Origin: Streptomyces sp. NRRL F-4489 | GTDB lineage: Bacteria; Actinomycetota; Actinomycetes; Streptomycetales; Streptomycetaceae | NCBI RefSeq assembly: GCF_001509485.1 | Contig: NZ_LLZI01000146.1 | Coordinates: forward strand, 1 to 64,000 | Direction: 5' to 3' | Length of the DNA stretch: 64,000 bases | Part shown: positions 58,220 to 64,000 of the stretch, in pieces | Layout of the letters: each line of letters starts with the position of its first letter | Position numbering within the stretch: the first letter of the stretch is position 1 | The notes under the pieces: model-generated | What the model was told of the DNA's origin: nothing | Databases searched by the model: none | Seen by the model: the letters and a program-made list of their open reading frames with translations, nothing else | Made by a program: the position numbers and the translations under genes

Positions 58220-58275
58220 GCGTATCCGGCCCCCGTGGGCGCGCGGGTCAGCCGCGCTCCAGAAGGGCGCGCAGG

Positions 58276-58959
58276 TCAGCCGCTCTCCAGGAGGGGGCCG
58301 CGGCAGCCGAAGGAGTGGGCGCCGGCCTCGGCCGCGGCCCGTTCACCGTCGCCGGCGCGGATCGCCTCCACCAGGCGCGAGTGGTCCATATGCGCCTCCG
58401 GGCGCAGCACGGTGCCGACATCGGCCCGCAGGAAGTCGCGCACCACACCGCCGAGATCGGCGTAGACCGCGGCCAGTACGTCGTTGTGGGAGGCCGCCAC
58501 CACGGCCATGTGCAGCGTCGTGTCGGCCGCCACGAACGCCTCGGCGGACCCGGACCGCCAGGCCCCCTCGCGGCGCTCCAGCAGCGCGTCCAGCTGCCGC
58601 AGATCGGCCTCCGTACGGCGCCGCGCGGCGAGCCGGGCGGCCGCGGCCTCCAGGGCGGAGCGCAGCTCGGCGACGTGCCCGGGGTCGGCGTCGGCGAACC
58701 GGCGGTTCATCACCCCGGCCAGCTCGCTGGTGGCCGCGACGTACGTGCCCGAGCCCTGCCGGATGTCCAGCAGGCCGTTGTGCGCCAGCGCCCGTACGGC
58801 CTCGCGGACGGTGTTGCGGGCCACCCCGAGCTGTTCGACCAGCTCCGGTTCGGTCGGGATGCGGGAGCCCACCGGCCAGTCGCCGGACGTGATCTGGGCG
58901 CGCAGCTGCGCGATCACCTGGTCCGCCAGCGCGGAGCGGCGGGGCGAGGTCAGGGGCAT
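58276..58959 (-). CDS. FadR-subfamily GntR transcriptional regulator
   Basis: A 227-residue regulator from ATG 58959. The winged helix-turn-helix occupies about residues 9-75: LADQVIAQLRAQITSGDWPV, then GSRIPTEPELVEQLGVARNT and VREAVRALAHNGLLDIRQGS. Residues about 90-220 are the all-helical FCD effector domain with LHMAVVAASHNDVLA and HSRLVEAIRAGDGERA (metal/ligand His). It is divergent from the MFS gene and probably controls it. A near-palindrome lies in the gap. Confidence 0.94.
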   Translation of the reverse strand: MPLTSPRRSALADQVIAQLRAQITSGDWPVGSRIPTEPELVEQLGVARNTVREAVRALAHNGLLDIRQGSGTYVAATSELAGVMNRRFADADPGHVAELRSALEAAAARLAARRRTEADLRQLDALLERREGAWRSGSAEAFVAADTTLHMAVVAASHNDVLAAVYADLGGVVRDFLRADVGTVLRPEAHMDHSRLVEAIRAGDGERAAAEAGAHSFGCRGPLLESG

Positions 58960-59103
58960 GGCGGGGCTCCGGGGTGCGGCGGCCGGTGGGCCGGACGGAC
59001 GGCGGCGGCGCGGACGCGGGCGGGGTATGGGAGCCCGTGGCGCCGGGGTGGTGCCCCGAGGCTACCGAGACGGCGCGTGCCGGGGACTGGACACCTATTC
59101 ATC

Positions 59104-59120
59104 CCATGATTCTATGATGG
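59104..59120. promoter_or_regulatory. Candidate GntR operator in the GntR/MFS gap
   Basis: CCATGATTCTATGATGG is a 17-bp near-palindrome (CCAT.AT...AT.ATGG, two mismatched positions and a 3-bp centre). It overlaps the first start codons of the MFS frame (ATG 59114, 59117). TATTCA at 59096-59101 could be the -10 box, so repressor binding would block transcription start. Confidence 0.45.
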
Positions 59121-59125
59121 CCCCT

Positions 59126-60466
59126 ATGGCAGACGAAGACCTCGCGACCCTCGGCCCGGCCGCCGAGCCCCTGCAAACCTCCGACCGGCCCGCCGAAGGC
59201 GCCGCTCCGGCGCGCCCCGAAGCCGGACGGGGCGCGGAACCCGGGCGGGGCCGGGGCGCCGCGCCGGCCGCCGCCCGCTGGCTGCCGGGGGTCGTGATCG
59301 CCGGTCTCGTCCTCGCCGCGCTCAACCTCCGCCCCGCCATCACCAGCCTCGGCGCGCTCATGGAGGAGGTCCGCGAGGGGCTCGGCATGAGCGGCACCGT
59401 CGCCGGCCTGCTGACCTCCGTACCGGCGCTGTGCTTCGCCGTCTTCGGGATCGCCGCGCCGCGGCTGGCCCGGCGCTTCGGGCCCGGCGCCATCGTGTGC
59501 GCGGGGATGGCGGCGATCGCGGTGGGCGTGGCGGTCCGCCCGTACGCCGGAGGGACGGCCGGGTTCCTGGCCGGCAGCGGGCTGGCGCTGGCCGGTATCG
59601 CGGTCAGCAACGTCCTGCTCCCGGTGGTCATCAAGACGTGGTTCCCCGACCGGGTCGGCCCGATGACCGGGCTCTACTCCATGGCGCTGGCCCTGGGCAC
59701 CTCCCTCGCCGCGGCGCTCACCGTGCCCATGACCGGTGCGCTGGGCGGCGATTGGCACACCGGGCTGACGGTGTGGGCGCTGCTCGCGGTGTTCGCGGTG
59801 CTGCCGTGGCTGGTGGTGCTGCGGCGCCGTCCGGCATCGGAAGCGGCGGCACCGGAAAGCGGTACGCCGGAATCCGCCGCACCCCCCATACGGATCACCT
59901 CCTCGCCGACCGCCTGGGCGCTGGCGGTCTTCTTCGGCCTCCAGGCGACCGCCGCGTACATCACCATGGGCTGGATGCCGCAGATCTACCGCGACGCCGG
60001 GGTCTCGGCGGGCACCGCGGGCGTACTGCTGGCGGTCACCATGGCGGTCGGCGTGCCGCTCTCCTTCGTCCTGCCGCGGCTGGCGGCGCGGATGCGGCAC
60101 CAGGGGCCGCTGGTGGTCGTCCTGGGGGTCTGCGGACTGGCCGGCTATACGGGGCTGTGGCTGGCGCCGGCCGCCGGGTCGTGGTGCTGGGCGCTGCTGA
60201 TGGGCATCTCCAACTGCGCGTTCCCGCTGGCCCTGACGATGATCGGGATGCGTTCGTCCAGCCCGGCCGGCGTGGTCAAGCTCTCCGCCTTCGCGCAGAG
60301 CGTCGGCTATCTGATCTCCATCCCCGGGCCGCTGCTGGTCGGCACGCTCTACCAGCACAGCGGGGGCTGGGGGCTGCCGATCGCGCTGATGGTGGGGCTG
60401 ATGGTGCCGCAGATCGCGGTGGGCTTCCTGGCGGGGCGGAACCGGCGGATCGAGGACGAGCGCTGA
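59126..60466 (+). CDS. MFS transporter, CynX/NimT-like
   Basis: A 446-residue major-facilitator exporter from ATG 59126; ATG 59114 and 59117 are also in frame and possible. A hydrophilic Ala/Pro/Gly-rich N-terminus of about 50 residues precedes twelve hydrophobic helices. Motifs are LAALNLRPAITSLGALMEEV (NimT/CynX hallmark), RFGPGAIVCAGMAAIAVGVA and VIKTWFPDRVGPMTGLYSMA. A hydrophilic loop near 245-265 separates the halves. It probably exports a small organic anion such as cyanate- or nitroimidazole-like compounds. Probably regulated by the divergent GntR gene. Confidence 0.93.
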   Translation: MADEDLATLGPAAEPLQTSDRPAEGAAPARPEAGRGAEPGRGRGAAPAAARWLPGVVIAGLVLAALNLRPAITSLGALMEEVREGLGMSGTVAGLLTSVPALCFAVFGIAAPRLARRFGPGAIVCAGMAAIAVGVAVRPYAGGTAGFLAGSGLALAGIAVSNVLLPVVIKTWFPDRVGPMTGLYSMALALGTSLAAALTVPMTGALGGDWHTGLTVWALLAVFAVLPWLVVLRRRPASEAAAPESGTPESAAPPIRITSSPTAWALAVFFGLQATAAYITMGWMPQIYRDAGVSAGTAGVLLAVTMAVGVPLSFVLPRLAARMRHQGPLVVVLGVCGLAGYTGLWLAPAAGSWCWALLMGISNCAFPLALTMIGMRSSSPAGVVKLSAFAQSVGYLISIPGPLLVGTLYQHSGGWGLPIALMVGLMVPQIAVGFLAGRNRRIEDER

Positions 60467-60653
60467 CGGGCGCTTTCGGGCGCCGGGTCGCGGACTGCCG
60501 GCCCACCGGGCCGGGGACGGTCCGCTCGCGGGGCCGGGGCGTCCCGCTCGCCGGACCGGACGGCAGCCCTCCCGGGGCGCGGTGGCGGCGCGCCGGGAGC
60601 CGGGCGCGCGCCCTGGCCGGGGGCGCGCCGGGGGCGGGTGCGACACTGGGCGC

Positions 60654-60770
60654 ATGCCAGTGCTCGAACCGAATCCGCAGGGCAGCCAGAAGAAGCTGCT
60701 GCTCGTCCTCGGCCTGATGCTCGGCGTGACCGCCGTCGTCGCGATCATCGCGAGCATCGCCGCGCCATGA
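60654..60770 (+). CDS. SGM_5486 family transporter-associated small membrane protein
   Basis: A 38-residue protein from ATG 60654: MPVLEPNPQGSQKKLLLVLG followed by one hydrophobic helix and IASIAAP at the end. The conserved N-terminal MPVLEPNPQ.GQKK and single membrane helix mark a Streptomyces family named for its position next to this transporter. It lies 187 bp downstream of the MFS gene on the same strand. Function unknown; a small subunit or modulator of the transporter is inference. Confidence 0.85.
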   Translation: MPVLEPNPQGSQKKLLLVLGLMLGVTAVVAIIASIAAP

Positions 60771-60994
60771 CGCCGTGACGGCCCGCACCTGGCGCCCGCG
60801 GTACGCGGGCCGGGCGGGTCCGTGCCGAACCCCTGGGGATCCCCTAGGGGATAGGTGTCAGGGATCTCTGGGGGGTTTCCCGGATGGGAACGGCCGGCGG
60901 GAGTCCGTAGCGTCGGAGACACACCGCCGGAAGGGCGGTGGGCGCGCCGCCGGCCGGTGGTGCGCCGTCCCCGCGACCCGTCCAGGAGCCCGCC

Positions 60995-61213
60995 ATGTCC
61001 ACCGCGTTCCGCCGCCCGTCCGCCCTGCCGGCCTCCCGCGGGCGGAGCGCGCTGCCGTGGTGGGCGCTGGCGCTGCCGGCCGTCTCCTTCATAGCCCTGC
61101 TGGTGCTGCTGGCCCATCCCGCGCAGGCGGGCGCGGCCGGTGCGGCGCACTCCCCGGAGGGCCTTCGGCCGGTGCTGGAATTCCTCGCCGGAGTGATCCC
61201 GTCCGGCCGCTGA
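60995..61213 (+). CDS. Small membrane protein of unknown function
   Basis: A 72-residue protein from ATG 60995 with CCAGGAGC upstream. A basic N-terminus (FRRPSALPASRGRSALP) is followed by one hydrophobic segment (about 25-46) and a short extracellular tail (HSPEGLRPVLEFLAGVIPSG). It could be secreted or anchored. I recognise no family. A hairpin follows. Confidence 0.7.
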   Translation: MSTAFRRPSALPASRGRSALPWWALALPAVSFIALLVLLAHPAQAGAAGAAHSPEGLRPVLEFLAGVIPSGR

Positions 61214-61228
61214 GCGGGCCCGCTCCAG

Positions 61229-61257
61229 CGGCCTCTCCCGGCGCCGGGAGAGGGCCG
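61229..61257. terminator. Hairpin after the small membrane protein gene
   Basis: CTCTCCCGGCGCCGGGAGAG is a perfect palindrome flanked by further pairing (GGCC...GGCC). The central bases form the loop. It lies 16 nt after the stop at 61213. Confidence 0.55.
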
Positions 61258-61325
61258 TTCACCCGGCCGGGCGGAGGTGTCAACACCCCGCGCCGGGTCA
61301 CGGCTTTCATGGGAAGCTGGGACGC

Positions 61326-61844
61326 ATGAGCGTCGATACACCCCGCCGGATTGTCCTGCTCCGACACGCCAAGGCCGAATGGTCCGACGGCAGCGACCAC
61401 GACCGCCCGCTCGCCGACCGCGGCCGCAAGGACGCCCCGGTCGCCGGCCGCTGGCTGGCCGGTGCCGGCATCACCCCCGACCTGACCCTCTGCTCGACGG
61501 CCGTGCGGACGCGCGAGACCTGGAAGCTCGTCGTCTCCGAGCTTCCGCAGCGGCCCAAGACGGTCTACGAGGAGCGGCTGTACGAAGCCTCCCTCGGCGA
61601 GCTGATCGCCCTGCTCAACGAGGTCTCCGACGAGGTGGACGACCTCCTGGTCGTCGGGCACAACCCCGGCATGCACGCGCTGGCCGACGCCCTCGCGGGC
61701 GAGGCCGAGGGGGATCTGCTGGCGCGGATGAACCGCAGCGGTTTCCCGACGTCGGCGATGGCCGTGCTGTCCTTCAGCGGTTCCTGGAAGTCGGTCGAGC
61801 ACGGCGTCGGCCGGCTCATCGGCTTCTGGTCGCCGCACGCCTGA
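61326..61844 (+). CDS. SixA-type histidine phosphatase
   Basis: A 172-residue protein from ATG 61326. The catalytic RHG-like motif is RHAKAEW in RIVLLRHAKAEWSDGS (His14), the second Arg is in LCSTAVRTRETW, and the distal His in VVGHNPGMHALADAL. This is the SixA / phosphohistidine phosphatase group of histidine phosphatases; in E. coli SixA dephosphorylates a phosphocarrier protein. Target here unknown. Full length. Confidence 0.92.
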   Translation: MSVDTPRRIVLLRHAKAEWSDGSDHDRPLADRGRKDAPVAGRWLAGAGITPDLTLCSTAVRTRETWKLVVSELPQRPKTVYEERLYEASLGELIALLNEVSDEVDDLLVVGHNPGMHALADALAGEAEGDLLARMNRSGFPTSAMAVLSFSGSWKSVEHGVGRLIGFWSPHA

Positions 61845-61940
61845 GCCGCGGCCGCGGGCGCTCACCCGCGCCCGCGAGCCCGGCAGAGCCCGGCCGCACC
61901 CCACCGGCCGGGACGCCACCGGACCGGGACGCCACGGACA

Positions 61941-61985
61941 ACGGCCCGGCCCCGGCGCACCTCCCGCGCGCCGGGGCCGGGCCGT
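61941..61985. terminator. Very long hairpin between the SixA gene and serB
   Basis: Perfect 18-bp GC-rich stem (arms 61941-61958 and 61968-61985) with a 9-nt loop, in the 240-bp convergent gap. It probably ends both transcripts. Confidence 0.75.
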
Positions 61986-62084
61986 TCCCGAGTCCGGGAA
62001 GCGGGGGCCGGGGGCCGGGGGCGGATGGCCGGGCGCCGGGGCGCTCACCAGGCCCTGGGCCCGCGCCCACAAGCCCCCCGTCCC

Positions 62085-63329
62085 TCACTCCACGTGCGTC
62101 TCCGCCGCCTCGACCTCTTCGCGGGTGACGCCCAGCAGATAGAGCACGGTGTCCAGGAACGGCACGTTGACGGCCGTGTGCGCGGCCTGGCGCACCACCG
62201 GCTTGGCGTTGAAGGCGACCCCCAGCCCCGCCGTGTTGAGCATGTCCAGGTCGTTGGCGCCGTCGCCGATCGCGACGGTCTGCGCCAGCGGCACCCCGGC
62301 CTCCTGCGCGAACCGCCGCAGCAGCCGCGCCTTCCCGGCCCGGTCCACGATCTCCCCGGTGACCCGCCCGGTCAGCCTGCCGTCGATGATCTCCAGGGTG
62401 TTGGCGGAGGCGAAGTCCAGCCCCAGCTCCTCCTGGAGCGCGTCGGTGACCTGCGTGAACCCGCCGGAGACCACGCCGACTTGGTAGCCGAGCCGCTTCA
62501 GCGTCCGCACCAGCGTCCGGGCCCCCGGCGTCAGCCGCACCTCCTTGCGGACGAGGTCCACCACCGAGGCGTCCAGCCCGCGCAGCAACGCCACCCGGGC
62601 GTGCAGCGACTGCTCGAAGTCCAGTTCCCCGCGCATCGCCGCCGCGGTCACCTCGGCCACCTCCGCCTCGCACCCGGCGTGCGCCGCGAACAGCTCGATG
62701 ACCTCGTCCTGGATGAGCGTGGAGTCCACGTCCATCACCACCAGCCGCTGCGCCCGGCGCTGGAGCCCGGCCGCGACCACCGCGACGTCCACGCCCAGCC
62801 GCGCCGCCTCCGGCGCCAGCACACTGCGCAGCGCGTCGGTCGCCGCCCCGGAGACCGCGAACTCCACGGCCGTCACCGGATACTTGGCGAGCCGGAAGAT
62901 CCGGTCGATATTGCCCCCCGTGCCCGTTATGGCGGCGGCGATGGCGGCGGCCGACTCCGCGGTGAGCGGATGCCCCAGCACGGTGACGTGGGACCGGCCC
63001 GTACCGCGCGGGCGGTTGTCGCCGCGGCCGGAGATGATCTCGGCCTGGAGGTTCAGGGACTCGGCCCAGCTGTGCACGGTGGCCCGCAGGTCGCCCTCCG
63101 AGGCCCCGTCGCCGCCCCCGCCCGCGGGCGTGGTGACCAGTGCGCACAGCGTGATGCGGCCCCGGGTCACCACCTGCTCGATGTCCACGACATCGACGGC
63201 GTAGGCGGCGAGGGTGTCGAAGAGCCCGGCGGTGATACCGGGCCGGTCCTTCCCGAAGATCTTGACCAGCAGGGTCGGGACGTCGTCGCCTGGTACGGCG
63301 GTGGCCGGCGGGGTCTGCGATGCGCTCAT
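62085..63329 (-). CDS. serB: Phosphoserine phosphatase with N-terminal ACT domains
   Basis: A 414-residue HAD phosphatase from ATG 63329; the frame is open to 63416 without a better start. An ACT domain is seen at about 15-95 (LLVKIFGKDRPGITAGLFDT) and a second ACT-like part up to about 170. The HAD core has the catalytic DxDxT (VVMDVDSTLIQDEVIELFA), the Ser/Thr motif GVVSGGFTQVTDAL, Lys in AGKARLLRRFAQE and the metal-binding IGDGANDLDML. It makes L-serine from phosphoserine; the ACT part likely mediates serine feedback. No Shine-Dalgarno is clear. Confidence 0.96.
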   Translation of the reverse strand: MSASQTPPATAVPGDDVPTLLVKIFGKDRPGITAGLFDTLAAYAVDVVDIEQVVTRGRITLCALVTTPAGGGGDGASEGDLRATVHSWAESLNLQAEIISGRGDNRPRGTGRSHVTVLGHPLTAESAAAIAAAITGTGGNIDRIFRLAKYPVTAVEFAVSGAATDALRSVLAPEAARLGVDVAVVAAGLQRRAQRLVVMDVDSTLIQDEVIELFAAHAGCEAEVAEVTAAAMRGELDFEQSLHARVALLRGLDASVVDLVRKEVRLTPGARTLVRTLKRLGYQVGVVSGGFTQVTDALQEELGLDFASANTLEIIDGRLTGRVTGEIVDRAGKARLLRRFAQEAGVPLAQTVAIGDGANDLDMLNTAGLGVAFNAKPVVRQAAHTAVNVPFLDTVLYLLGVTREEVEAAETHVE

Positions 63330-63858
63330 GGTGCTTTTACGGTAACCGGCGGACGACCGGAGCCGTACGGGTGTCCGGGGTTCGGACCCGGTGACGGAGC
63401 GCTGCCGCCCCGCCACCGGACGGACCCGTTACCGCCACCGGACGGCCCCGGTCGCCGCCACCGGAGGGGCCCGTCCGCCGTTCCCGGGGGCCCCGGTCCC
63501 GTACCCTCCCGGGGCCCGCCGGTGATCGTTATGGACTCGTGTCCGCGCCGCCCGGTTGCACCGCCCCGGGTGACCGGGCTGGCGCCCCAACTCCCGCTCT
63601 GATATGGAGGCTTCGCCCCCGGCGGCGCCGCGCAGCACCGCCCCGCCGCCCGGAATCCCCCGCATTGCGACGTACACGGCATTCCCGGCACAAGCGGCGC
63701 TTCCGGCTCACCGGGAGGGTTCGCCGGATGCCGCCGGAAGCGCCCCGCATCCCGCTCCCGTCCCGGTTTCCGGTCGGCGGGCCGAGCCTGAAATAGTTCC
63801 CCACGATGTTCGCCATCCCTGGACTTCCCGTACAGGGCGTCACTCGGGGGACTATGTA
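63330..63858. other. Gene-free region between serB and the FHA gene
   Basis: This 529-bp divergent stretch has no convincing ORF on either strand. It contains the 22-23-bp repeats at 63411-63468 and a GC-rich half followed by a somewhat AT-richer 63780-63860. The right end should hold the promoter of the FHA gene; GGGGGA at about 63846 serves as its ribosome site. I see no RNA gene. Confidence 0.6.
63411..63468. repeat. Three imperfect 22-23-bp repeats upstream of serB
   Basis: CGCCACCGGACGG recurs at 63411 and 63433, with CGCCACCGGAGGG at 63456. The unit is CGCCACCGGACGG plus about 9-10 variable bases. Simple tandem repeat in a non-coding region. Confidence 0.85.
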
Positions 63859-64000
63859 ATGGGGCATGGAGTGCCTGAACTCGTACTGGAACTGAACGGA
63901 AGGACCTGGACGCTCGATCCGTCCAGGTCCTACAGCGTGGGCCGTGATCCGCAGGGCGACTTGGTGCTCGACGACGCCAGGGTCTCCTGGCGGCACGCCA
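63859..64000 (+). CDS. FHA domain-containing protein (3' end outside window)
   Basis: The frame from ATG 63859 (GTG 63871 also possible) is open to the window end. The first 47 residues begin a forkhead-associated domain: VPELVLELNGRTWTLDPSRS, YSVGRDPQGDLVLDDARVSW, RHA, with the GRD and SxxH-like SWRH signature that binds phosphothreonine. What follows is not visible; streptomycete FHA proteins of this type often carry an ABC ATPase or membrane domain. Confidence 0.85.
   Translation, partial: MGHGVPELVLELNGRTWTLDPSRSYSVGRDPQGDLVLDDARVSWRHA

Overview
The window is chromosomal DNA of a Streptomyces-like actinomycete. GC content is very high, almost every gene has G or C at codon third positions, and GTG starts and 1-11 nt stop/start overlaps are common. 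Gene order from about 12.8 kb to the right end follows, in reverse, the Streptomyces coelicolor SCO1805-SCO1867 neighbourhood as I remember it: ectABCD, LAETG protein, cobalamin genes, Pit transporter, ABC-F ATPase, small GATC-binding protein, alkaline-shock genes, SURF1, subtilisin-like protease, acetate symporter, moaA, tyrS, fabG-fabI, serB. That match is from memory and was not computed. I see no tRNA, rRNA, insertion sequence, prophage or CRISPR array.

Layout. 1-12.7 kb is an accessory-like stretch: a TerD-family gene cut by the window edge, a GlsB-type membrane protein, a class F sortase with a secreted partner, a membrane protein/sensor kinase/response regulator operon, an IclR regulator, a GNAT acetyltransferase, a methyltransferase, a DsbA-like oxidoreductase, a DHFR-like reductase, two truncated genes joined head to head (VOC and TetR), a class V aminotransferase and an old-yellow-enzyme reductase. 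12.8-16.2 kb holds ectABCD (ectoine and 5-hydroxyectoine synthesis). 16.7-19.0 kb has an amidohydrolase and an LAETG surface protein. 19.1-28.8 kb is one cobalamin operon (riboswitch, cbiB, cobQ, chelatase, cobO, cobB, cobE/cbiX, cobC). 28.9-33.5 kb has a Pit phosphate transporter with a PHO box, a GH25 lysozyme, an aldolase-like protein and an alpha/beta hydrolase. 33.6-38.3 kb has a conserved unknown gene, an ABC-F ATPase with a tiny upstream ORF, a GbnA-like DNA-binding protein and an enoyl-CoA hydratase. 38.4-41.8 kb is an Asp23/AmaP envelope-stress cluster. 41.9-54.9 kb carries an SDR, a GH15 hydrolase, SURF1, a Cys-rich mini-protein, a DEDDh exonuclease with BRCT domain, a sterol desaturase-like protein, a lysoplasmalogenase-like protein, a secreted S8 protease, an acetate symporter pair and moaA. 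55-64 kb has tyrS, fabG-fabI, a GntR regulator with a divergent MFS exporter, small membrane proteins, a SixA-type phosphatase, serB and the start of an FHA protein.

Main points of interest: an uninterrupted ORF joining a CobE domain to a CbiX chelatase, with a good internal Shine-Dalgarno and GTG; a clean junction that removed the 5' ends of two divergent genes (VOC and TetR); an apparently leaderless 8-codon ORF before the ABC-F gene; four GATCA sites before the gene for a predicted GATC-binding protein; and a class F sortase whose frame has no ATG, GTG or TTG codon giving a full-length protein. I found no clear new multi-gene system. The most promising leads are regulatory and structural.
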